This document shows, in pieces, positions 55,901 to 63,724 of a DNA stretch of 64,000 nucleotides. A program made the translations under genes and the position numbers. Source of the stretch: Saussurea involucrata (taxonomy: Eukaryota; Streptophyta; Magnoliopsida; Asterales; Asteraceae); contig JAWVWS010001044.1 in assembly GCA_033807775.1 (NCBI GenBank), positions 62,001 to 126,000 on the forward strand. The letters run 5' to 3'. Numbering within the stretch: position 1 is the first letter of the stretch; each line of letters opens with the position of its first letter. The notes under the pieces are model-generated. The model searched no databases. It had not been told where the DNA came from and saw only the letters and a list, made by a program, of their open reading frames with translations.

Positions 55901-57020
55901 CAACGAGATCTAATTGCGACTTTAAGGGGCTCGAAATAATGTATTTCCAAAACTGGTCATGTTAAAACGGGTTTTGCGCACTGTTTTTGTAAAATTCATA
56001 TAAAATTGGTCATTGATCCAAAAAATATGCATTTTAGACGATTAGATCCCTAAGAAATAGTAGTATGTTTTTAATTTAGATGTCAAATCTTAATTTGTTC
56101 TCTAAGTATGGGTAAATCGTCAAAACGCTTGTAGGACGGAAGCTGTAACTTTTCAAAGTTGTTTTCTACTAAATCCTAGGGGTGAGCATCGGTAGGGTCG
56201 GGTCGGGCCGAAAAACCCCCATCCCGATCGGGTTTTGGGTGGACAAAACAGGCCCCGAAACCCTTCCTAAGTAAAGTTCGAGTTTCGGACTTTTGGTCTA
56301 ATCGGTTTTCGAGTTCATCGGGTCGGGTTCATCGGGTTGGGTTCATCGGGTTTCAGACTTAGATCTAAGCATAAAGTTCTGTTTGTTGAAAAATCCGTAT
56401 AAAATCACTCACTCATTGGTCTGATTGAGGTGTATAATATATCGATGGAAAGCTCTCTGTGTCTAGAACAACTTTCTAGTTTACAACGAGATCTAATTGC
56501 GACTTTAAGGGGCTCGAAATAATGTATTTCCAAAACTGGTCATGTTAAAACAGGTTTTGCGCACTGTTTTTGTAAAATTCATATAAAATTGGTCATTGAT
56601 CCAAAAAATATGCATTTTAGACGATTAGAATCCTAAGAAATAGTAGTACGTTTTTAATTTAGATGTCAAATCTTAATTTGTTCTCTAAGTATGGGTAAAT
56701 CGTAAAAACGCTTGTAGGACGGAAGCTGTAACTTTTCAAAGTTGTTTTCTACTAAAAACTAGGGTTGAGCATCGGTCGGGTCGGGTCGGGCCAAAAACCC
56801 CCATCCCGATCGGGTTTTGGGTGGACAAAACAGGCCCCGAAACCCTTCCTAAGTAAAGTTCGAGTTTCGGACTTTGGGTCTAATCGGTTTTCGAGTTCAT
56901 CGGGTCGGGTTCATAGGGTCGGGTTCATCGGGTTTCGGACTTAGATCTAAGCATAAAGTTCTGTTTGTTGAAAAATCCGTATAAAATCACTCACTCATTG
57001 GTCTGATTGAGGTGTATAAT
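52972..57020. repeat. Seven-monomer duplication unit, copy 1 (4049 bp), monomers 94-100
   Basis: Copy 1 opens after a 2-bp deletion in GTGTATAATATCGATGG that is seen only here and at 57019. It holds monomers 94 and 95 (569 bp, the 46006-type pair), monomer 96 (54110, a chimera), then two 583-type dimers (54693-57020). The dimers carry CTAAATCCTAGGGG in first monomers and AGGGTTGAGC with GGGCCAAAAACC in second monomers, as in monomers 92-93. The start-to-start distance to copy 2 is 4049 bp. Confidence 0.9.
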
Positions 57021-58350
57021 ATCGATGGAAAGCTCTCTGTGTCTAGAACAACTTTCTAGTTTACAACGAGATCTAATTGCGACTTTAAGGGGCTCGAAAT
57101 AATGTATTTCCAAAACTGGTCATGTTAAAACGGGTTTTGCGCACTGTTTTTGTAAAATTCATATAAAATTGGTCATTGATCCAAAATATATGCATTTTAG
57201 ACGATTAGATTCCTAAGAAATAGTAGTACGTTTTTAATTTAGATGTCAAATCTTAATTTGTTCTCTAAGTATGGGTAAATCGTCAAAATGCTTGTAGGAC
57301 GGAAGCTGTAACTTTTCAAAGTTGTTTTCTACTAAAAACTAGGGGTGAGCATCGGTCGGGTCGGGTCGGGCCGAAAAACCCCCATCCCGATCGGGTTTTG
57401 GGTGGACAAAACAGGCCCCGAAACCCTTCCTAAGTAATGTTCGTGTTTCGGACTTTGGGTCTAATCGGTTTTCGGGTTCATCGGGTCGGGTTCATCGGGT
57501 TTCGGATTTAGATCTAAGCATAAAGTTCTGTTTGTTGAAAAATCCGTATAAAATCACTCACTCATTGGTCTGATTGAGGTGTATAATATATCGATGGAAA
57601 TCTCTCTGTGTCTCGAACAACTTTCTAGTTTACAACGAGATCTAATTGCGACTTTAAGGGGCTCGAAATAATGTATTTCCAAAACTGGTCATGTTAAAAC
57701 GGGTTTTGCGCACTGTTTTTGTAAAATTCATATAAAATTGGTCATTGATCAAAAAAATATGCATTTTAGACGATTAGATTCCTAAGAAATAGTAGTACGT
57801 TTTTAATTTAGATGTCAAATCTTAATTTGTTCTCTAAGTATGGGTAAATCGTCAAAACGCTTGTAGGACGGAAGCTGTAACTTTTCAAAGTTGTTTTCTA
57901 CTAAAAACTAGGGGTGAGTATCGGTCGGGTCGGGTCGGGCCGAAAAACCCCCATCCCGATCGGGTTTTGGGTGGACAAAACAGGCCCCGAAACCCTTCCT
58001 AAGTAAAGTTCGAGTTTCGGACTTTGGGTCTAATCGGTTTTCGGGTTCATCGGGTCGGGTTCATCGGGTTTCGGACTTAGATCTAAGCATAAAGTTCTGT
58101 TTGTTGAAAAATCCGTATAAAATCACTCACTCATTGGTCTGATTGAGGTGTATAATATATCGATGGAAAGCTCTCTGGGTCTAGAACAACTTTCTAGTTT
58201 ACAACGAGATCTAATTGCGACTTTAAGGGGCTCGAAATAATGTATTTCCAAAACTGGTCATGTTAAAACGGGTTTTGCGCACTGTTTTTGTAAAATTCAT
58301 ATAAAATTGGTCATTGATCCAAAAAATATGCATTTTAGACGATTAGATCC
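57021..58350. repeat. Seven-monomer duplication unit, copy 2 (start only), monomers 101-103
   Basis: Monomers 101 and 102 (57021, 57590) match monomers 94 and 95 almost base for base, including ATATATGC, CAAAATGCTTG, TCTCGAAC, GATCAAAAAAATATG and GGTGAGTATCGG. A difference I noticed is A at 53381 against C at 57430. Monomer 103 starts like monomer 96 (CTCTCTGGGTC) but then departs (GTTGTATTCT, CGGACATAG, no 14-bp gain). The visible match therefore ends inside monomer 103; the end coordinate is approximate. Confidence 0.85.
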
Positions 58351-59865
58351 CTAAGAAATAGTAGTACGTTTTTAATTTAGATGTCAAATCTTAATTTGTT
58401 CTCTAAGTATGGGTAAATCGTCAAAACGCTTGTAGGACGGAAGCTGTAACTTTTCAAAGTTGTATTCTACTAAAAACTAGGGGTGAGCATCGGTCGGGTC
58501 GGGTCGGGCCGAAAAACCCCCATCCCGATCGGGTTTTGGGTGGACACAACAGGCCCCGAAACCCTTCCTAAGTAAAGTTCGAGTTTCGGACTTTGGGTCT
58601 AATCGGTTTTCGGGTTCATCGGGTCGGGTTCATCGGGTTTCGGACATAGATCTAAGCATAAAGTTCTGTTTGTTGAAAAATCCGTATAAAATCACTCACT
58701 CATTGGTCTGATTGAGGTGTATAATATATCGATGGAAAGCTCTCTGTGTCTAGAACAACTTTCTAGTTTACAACGAGATCTAATTGCGACTTTAAGGGGC
58801 TCGAAATAATGTATTTCCAAAACTGGTCATGTTAAAACGGGTTTTGCGCACTGTTTTTGTAAAATTCATATAAAATTGGTCATTGATCCAAAAAATAGGC
58901 ATTTTAGACGATTAGATTCCTAAGAAATAGTAGTACGTTTTTAATTTAGATGTCAAATCTTAATTTGTTCTCTAAGTATGGGTAAATCGTCAAAACGCTT
59001 GTAGGACGGAAGCTGTAACTTTTCAAAGTTGTTTTCTACTAAAAACTAGGGGTGAGCATCGGTCGGGTCGGGTCGGGCCGAAAAACCCCCATCCCGATCG
59101 GGTTTTCGGTGGACAAAACAGGCCCCGAAACCCTTCCTAAGTAAAGTTCGAGTTTCGGACTTTGGGTCTAATCGGTTTTCGGGTTCATCGGGTCGGGTTC
59201 ATCGGGTTTCGGACTTAGATCTAAGCATAAAGTTCTGTTTGTTGAAAAATCCGTATAAAATCACTCACTCATTGGTCTGATTGAGGTGTATAATATATCG
59301 ATGGAAAGCTCTCTGGGTCTAGAACAACTGTCTAGTTTACAACGAGATCTAATTGCGACTTTAAGGGGCTCGAAATAATGTATTTCCAAAACTGGTCATG
59401 TTAAAACGGGTTTTGCGCACTGTTTTTGTAAAATTCATATAAAATTGGTCATTGATCCAAAAAATATGCATTTTAGACGATTAGATCCCTAAGAAATAGT
59501 AGTACGTTTTTAATTTAGATGTCAAATCTTAATTTGTTCTCTAAGTATGGGTAAATCGTCAAAGCGCTTGTAGGACGGAAGCTGTAACTTTTCAAAGTTG
59601 TATTCTACTAAAAACTAGGGGTGAGCATCGGTCGGGTCGGGTCGGGCCGAAAAACCCCCATCCCGATCGGGTTTTGGGTGGACAAAACAGGCCCCGAAAC
59701 CCTTCCTAAGTAAAGTTCGAGTTTCAGACTTTGGGTCTAATCGGTTTTCGGGTTCACCGGGTCGGGTTCATCGGGTTTCGGACATAGATCTAAGCATAAA
59801 GTTCTGTTTGTTGAAAAATCCGTATAAAATCACTCACTCATTGGTCTGATTGAGGTGTATAATAT
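58159..59865. repeat. Last complete satellite monomers 103-105
   Basis: Starts are 58159, 58728 and 59297, each 569 bp. Monomers 103 and 105 share CTCTCTGGGTC, GTTGTATTCT and CGGACATAG, and monomer 104 has GGTTTTCGGTGG. This order echoes monomers 64-65 and 69-70, so the right end resembles the 35-39 kb region more than the adjacent dimer region. Confidence 0.85.
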
Positions 59866-59924
59866 ATCGATTGAAAGCTCTCTGTGTCTAGAACAACTTT
59901 CTAGTTTACAACGAGATCTAATTG
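59866..59924. repeat. Truncated satellite monomer 106, interrupted by retrotransposon insertion
   Basis: The monomer runs from the ClaI phase point to GAGATCTAATTG and then stops; canonical copies continue with CGACTTTAAGG. The break coincides with the start of the LTR. The last five satellite bases, AATTG (59920-59924), are the expected left copy of a 5-bp target-site duplication. The right copy would lie beyond the window. Confidence 0.9.
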
Positions 59925-59979
59925 TGTTAGATCTGAAGTTTTGTCAATAAACCAAGTGTTGAAGATCTGATAAGAAGGT

Positions 59980-60092
59980 TCAGAAGTTCTGAGAAGAAGA
60001 GTCAGAGATCTGGGAAAGAGAAGTCAGAAGTTCTGAGAAGCGTGATCAGAAGAATGTTCAGAAGTTCTGAACTACCTGTTCAGAACTTATGA
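59980..60092 (+). promoter_or_regulatory. Cluster of TCAGAAGTTCTGA palindromes in U3
   Basis: The near-perfect palindrome TCAGAAGTTCTGA occurs at 59980-59992, 60024-60036 and 60058-60070, and a degenerate copy TCAGAACTTATGA at 60080-60092. All are upstream of the TATA box. AGAATGTTCA at 60051-60060 also matches a heat-shock-element core (GAA, two bases, TTC). Repeated U3 motifs often act as transcription-factor sites in plant LTRs; which factor would bind here is unknown. Confidence 0.6.
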
Positions 60093-60192
60093 CGAGTTTC
60101 GTTACTTAGTAATGTGTAAACTAATTAGGACACGTGTTTTGTTCTTATTAGTCTTTCTTATTTGTACTGTAGCTTTAATATATCCGTTACAG

Positions 60193-60200
60193 TATAAATA
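60193..60200 (+). promoter_or_regulatory. TATA box of the LTR promoter
   Basis: TATAAATA lies 268 bp into the LTR, preceded by CCGTTACAG and followed by GAGTGG. Transcription would be expected to start about 25-35 bases downstream, near 60225-60235, which would mark the U3/R border. It is the only well-formed TATA box I see in the LTR. Confidence 0.8.
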
Positions 60201-60392
60201 GAGTGGTTAGCACTACGTTGCTAACTGATTGATTTTCCCATATTACTTGTATTCATTCCTTGTAATCTTTGAGGTTATCTCTCTCTTAGATCTGTAATTC
60301 TGTGCATCATTGAATACAATTGGGCTTGATCATACAATTTCTCAATTACTTCTTTCTATATTGATTGTAAGAATAGATCCTGCACTTTCAAT

Positions 60393-60404
60393 TGGTATCA
60401 GAGC
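60393..60404 (+). other. Primer-binding site (initiator tRNA-Met)
   Basis: TGGTATCAGAGC is complementary to the 3' terminus of plant initiator tRNA-Met (GCTCTGATACCA). It lies two bases (AT) after the LTR end, the normal place for priming minus-strand DNA synthesis. The match breaks after 12 or 13 bases, typical for copia elements. Confidence 0.95.
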
Positions 60405-60598
60405 TAATCAACAAACAAATTCGTTCAAGATTGTGATTGCGAAGATCGATTGATCAATTTCTTGAAGATTTCTTGATTCATTCAAAATTCGATTCCGCTG
60501 CTAGGGCTAGTTCTTGAATTCTTAGCAATTCTTGAATTACCTGCTACTTTTCGATCAAGAAAATCGAATTTGTCTTTCTGTTGAATTTTCTTACAATC
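60405..60598 (+). other. Untranslated leader between PBS and gag
   Basis: The leader is rich in T/A and CTTGAA words (TTCTTGAATTCTTAGCAATTC and neighbours). I found no ATG between the predicted transcription start (about 60230) and 60599, so gag begins at the first AUG of the transcript and could be reached by plain scanning. A packaging signal would be expected here but none is recognisable. Confidence 0.75.
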
Positions 60599-63500
60599 AT
60601 GTCTTCTAAAGAATATCTAGCCATGGGATCCGAAACCAAACCGCCTGTTCTTATACCAGAAGAGTATCAGCAATGGAAAACTCGTATGATCCAATTCCTT
60701 GACAACATCGATGAAAATCTTATGATTTCTATTCGAGAAGGTCCAATCGAAGTATATATCGATGTCGCCGCAACCCCTGCTACAGAGACAACTCCAGAAA
60801 TTCCAGCGACCAGAGTAAAGAAGAATTATTCCCAATACACTGCTGAACAGAAAAATAGGCATGCTATTGACAAAAGAGCAATTACTTTGATGACTTTGGC
60901 TGTCCCGAATGAGGTTCTTAACAGGATTGACAGTGGATCATCAGCTAAAGAAATGTGGGACGAATTGGAAAGGCAAATGTTAGGAACTGTGAGATCTATT
61001 CAGGAAAAGTTAAATCAAAGCATAAATGCTTATGAAAGGTTCAAAGCAAAAGAGTCAGAAAGTTTGACACAGACATACAGTAAATTTTTCACTATTCTAA
61101 ATGACTTGAGAAGAAATGGACTGAAGAAAACAAAATCAGAAATAAATTACAAATTTCTGAACAGTCTAAATTCAGAATGGTCATCATTTGCCATAAGTCT
61201 GCAAATGAACAAAGATATGTGTGAAGAAGACTTAAATGATTTGTTCTGTGTTCTTAATCAACATGAAGACTCTGTCAAGTTAGTTGTGGAAGAAAAGAAA
61301 AATGTTGCTGATCAGTTAGCGTTCTTATCAAAGTCCAAAGCAATCAAAGCACCCAAAAAGACTGCATATCTATCAGAAATACCGAGTCTGGAGGAATCTG
61401 ACAAAGAAGAAGGATCAGAAGATGATGAAGATATCAAGATAATGGCTGAAAAGCTAGCTTTGCTGACAAATACTTTCAACAAAAGGTATGGGAAGGGCAG
61501 ATTTCAAGGAAATTATAAGAGAGCTGGAAGTTCAGATTATAAGAAGAAAGATGACAGAGAAGAAAATAAGATTGAAAAGAGAATAGAGAGAAGTGAAGAA
61601 AACAAGGAAGAGAAGGAAGAGAGAAAAGAAAAGAATCTGTGTTTCAAGTGTGGAAAATCTGGCCATTATGCCAAGGATTGCAGAGTTAAAGTTGTGAAAG
61701 ATTATGAATACTACACGAAGAAGGCTCAGCTTGCAAAGAAGAGAGATGACGAGAGTGCGCTATTGGCTGAACAGGAGAATTGGCTGTACTACACTTCTGA
61801 TGAAGATGATCATATCAACTTTCCACAGATGCGAAGCTATATGGCAAAAATGAGGAATGAGGATGATTCTGATTTTGAAGATGCTGATTCTGAGTCATCT
61901 GCTGAGGTACATTCTTCACTTGAATTAGAGTTAATGACACAGATTGGTGAAATGAAAACTGAATTTGCTAATCTAAGAAAACAGATAAAAGGAGAAAGAA
62001 CTTTGGTTAACAAATTCAGAATTGAAAAAGAAGTAATAAACGAACAATATGAAGAATCTGAGGCTGAGAAACAGAAAGTTAAAGATGAAAATTCTGAATT
62101 GATGAAAAGGCTTTCTGAACTAAAAGTTGAGTTTTCAAAAATAAAGGATGAAAAAGGTGATTTACAAATAAAATTTGATATGTTATTTGAAGAAAGAAAG
62201 AATTTATACACCAAAATCAAAGAATTGGAAGATTTGAATTTGAAAAGAGGTCAGACTCAGCAAACATTAAATCTTTTATTAAGCAATGTTAAAGATACAA
62301 GATTTTACAATCCAAAGAAGGGATTGGGATTGGAAGAAAATGTCATTTTAAAAAGAGCTCCAATACTTCAAGTTTCTAAGCCAAAAATTCCAGAAATTGT
62401 TGAAGTTTTCATAAGACCTGCTAGTTCTATAACAAGTTCTGACAATTTGCAAAGACCAAACTCTAAAAAGTCAGATGAGACAATTTCTGAGTCTAAAACA
62501 GAAAAGTCAGTTGGTTCAGAAGAAAAGGTTAAGAAAGAAGTTTCTAAACCAACAGATGAAAAGCCAAGATACAATGATACTAAATTCAAGTATGATTCCT
62601 TAAATGTCAGCTACAAAAATAAACAACCAAGTTTTTCATATCATGACATTGAGAGCATATTTGATACAAGTAAAAATTCTGAAACAGTCAATCAGAAGTC
62701 TGAAACTTCTAGTCAGGATTCTGAACTTTGTAGTCAGAATTCTGAGTCTAAAGATCAGACATCTGAGTCTGTAAATCAGAACTCTGACTCAGGTAGTCAG
62801 AAGTCTGATTCAACTGGATTTTCTGAAACAAAATCAGATGAATTTTTGCAACTTGAAAAGAGATTTAATCTTGTGAGTCAAGAACTTGAGGATTTAAGGA
62901 AAGCTTATGATGAACTTGAAAATGATTTCTGTGAGATGGATATTAAACTTGAAGAAGCTTTGAAAGAAAAGAATATTTTTATTCAGAAAATAACAGAGCT
63001 TGAAAAACTGAAGACTGAGTATGATCTTTTTAAAATTAATGCTTCAAGAGAAAATGATAAATTCTTTAATGAATCAAGTACATATGAAAAAGGTGAATCA
63101 TCTAATTCTTCTAACAAAAAGAACTTGAATTTTTCAGAAAAAGAAGAAAGCAAAAGGAAAGATGATCTTGCAAAGTTGAATGATCTGAAAAGGGAACTTG
63201 AGAAACTTAGAATGAAATCTACTTCTGAACTAAACGCTAGAAATTCTTGTAATAAGGGCAATTGTACTCTGAACAGTATAAATAAAAATGAAATGATCTA
63301 TGTTTCAGATTTATTGTCACTTGCAAAGAAAAATCTTGTTTGTGTTAGATGTAAAAATGATTCATTCCAATATTCTCACAAATGTCAAGTCAAAATAACT
63401 TCTGTTTCATACATAAGAAAAGATATTCAGAAAGTTTCTGTTTCTCAAAATACAGAAAAGAAGAAAATTTCTGTTCCTCAGACTCAGAAGAAAGAAAAGA

Positions 63501-63724
63501 TAAAAGAAAAGAAAGTTGAAAACATAGCAAAACCAAAAGTTACAACTCTCAAAAAGAATTTGAACAAACTTGTAAGCAGAAAATGTTCTGACTTCATAAA
63601 AGTTCAAGGAAAGTGGTGTTTGAAGAAAGATTTTGAGTGGAGAGTAAAAGGTACTAATGTTAAATCCAATGACAAAGCTAACAAAGATGGACCCATTCCA
63701 AAATGGGTACCTAAACCTAACTGA
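60599..63724 (+). CDS. Copia Gag polyprotein with CCHC zinc knuckle and very long coiled-coil C-terminal extension
   Basis: 1041 aa from ATG 60599, the first AUG of the transcript; an in-frame TTG at 60581 also opens the frame but is an unlikely start. Gag is the structural protein that packages element RNA in virus-like particles. In order: residues about 14-50, a PPVL...W26 segment typical of plant copia Gag; about 60-230, UBN2-type Gag domain (DKRAITLM, MWDELERQ); about 315-347, highly charged Lys/Glu stretch; C348-C351-H356-C361, CX2CX4HX4C knuckle; about 438-550, 747-820 and 851-881, likely coiled coils; 698-739, six 7-residue Q-x-S-E/D repeats; 915-929, a second Cys/His cluster; the end KWVPK, which often precedes protease in one-frame copia polyproteins. 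Many copia Gags are roughly 300-600 aa, so this one is unusually long. The frame is fully open, suggesting a young copy. Confidence 0.92.
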   Translation: MSSKEYLAMGSETKPPVLIPEEYQQWKTRMIQFLDNIDENLMISIREGPIEVYIDVAATPATETTPEIPATRVKKNYSQYTAEQKNRHAIDKRAITLMTLAVPNEVLNRIDSGSSAKEMWDELERQMLGTVRSIQEKLNQSINAYERFKAKESESLTQTYSKFFTILNDLRRNGLKKTKSEINYKFLNSLNSEWSSFAISLQMNKDMCEEDLNDLFCVLNQHEDSVKLVVEEKKNVADQLAFLSKSKAIKAPKKTAYLSEIPSLEESDKEEGSEDDEDIKIMAEKLALLTNTFNKRYGKGRFQGNYKRAGSSDYKKKDDREENKIEKRIERSEENKEEKEERKEKNLCFKCGKSGHYAKDCRVKVVKDYEYYTKKAQLAKKRDDESALLAEQENWLYYTSDEDDHINFPQMRSYMAKMRNEDDSDFEDADSESSAEVHSSLELELMTQIGEMKTEFANLRKQIKGERTLVNKFRIEKEVINEQYEESEAEKQKVKDENSELMKRLSELKVEFSKIKDEKGDLQIKFDMLFEERKNLYTKIKELEDLNLKRGQTQQTLNLLLSNVKDTRFYNPKKGLGLEENVILKRAPILQVSKPKIPEIVEVFIRPASSITSSDNLQRPNSKKSDETISESKTEKSVGSEEKVKKEVSKPTDEKPRYNDTKFKYDSLNVSYKNKQPSFSYHDIESIFDTSKNSETVNQKSETSSQDSELCSQNSESKDQTSESVNQNSDSGSQKSDSTGFSETKSDEFLQLEKRFNLVSQELEDLRKAYDELENDFCEMDIKLEEALKEKNIFIQKITELEKLKTEYDLFKINASRENDKFFNESSTYEKGESSNSSNKKNLNFSEKEESKRKDDLAKLNDLKRELEKLRMKSTSELNARNSCNKGNCTLNSINKNEMIYVSDLLSLAKKNLVCVRCKNDSFQYSHKCQVKITSVSYIRKDIQKVSVSQNTEKKKISVPQTQKKEKIKEKKVENIAKPKVTTLKKNLNKLVSRKCSDFIKVQGKWCLKKDFEWRVKGTNVKSNDKANKDGPIPKWVPKPN
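62690..62815 (+). repeat. 21-bp tandem repeat (x6) inside gag, encoding 7-residue units
   Basis: Six consecutive 21-nt units encode (N/S/D)-Q-x-S-(E/D)-x-x: NQKSETS, SQDSELC, SQNSESK, DQTSESV, NQNSDSG and SQKSDST (residues 698-739). A degenerate seventh unit, SKNSETV, precedes them at 62669. The period is codon-exact. The segment is polar and probably disordered, linking two coiled coils. The DNA unit contains a TCAGAANTCTGA-like palindrome close to the LTR motif. Confidence 0.88.

Larger units (their letters stand above)
1..59924. repeat. Satellite DNA array, 569-bp basic monomer, 105 complete copies plus partial ends
   Basis: The same roughly 569-bp sequence recurs head to tail in one orientation. 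I located an ATCGAT phase point at 2, 571, 1140, 1709, 2278, 2846, 3415 and on to 59297 and 59866 (in the monomer at 43133 the site is mutated). This gives 105 full monomers and a 59-bp remnant. Copies differ at a few positions each, so they are highly similar. No foreign sequence interrupts the array before 59925. Such arrays are typical of centromeric, pericentromeric or subtelomeric heterochromatin; which one applies here cannot be told. Conserved ATCGAT and AGATCT sites would give a restriction ladder. No protein-coding gene, tRNA or rRNA is seen inside. Confidence 0.98.
59925..60390 (+). repeat. 5' long terminal repeat (466 bp)
   Basis: The LTR begins TGTTAGATCT directly after satellite sequence and ends CTTTCA two bases before the primer-binding site, giving the usual TG...CA ends. 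It contains a palindrome cluster in the likely U3, a TATA box at 60193 and then a T/A-rich presumed R-U5. The left end could instead be the TG at 59923, because the sequence reads TGTG; the 3' LTR or an empty site would decide. No clear AATAAA-type signal is seen after the TATA box. Confidence 0.88.

Noticed and set aside
1..59924. CRISPR array
   Set aside because: The repeats are contiguous long monomers without unique spacers, in a plant-type context.
1..59924. rDNA intergenic spacer or telomere repeats
   Set aside because: No rRNA gene sequence adjoins the array, and TCGGG words are not the TTTAGGG telomere unit.
60617..60862. Reverse-strand open frames inside gag (also 61837-62220, 62368-62589, 62983-63261, 63407-63805)
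   Set aside because: They are antisense shadows of the AT-rich gag coding sequence; the translations are low-complexity Ser/Phe-rich with no recognisable domain.
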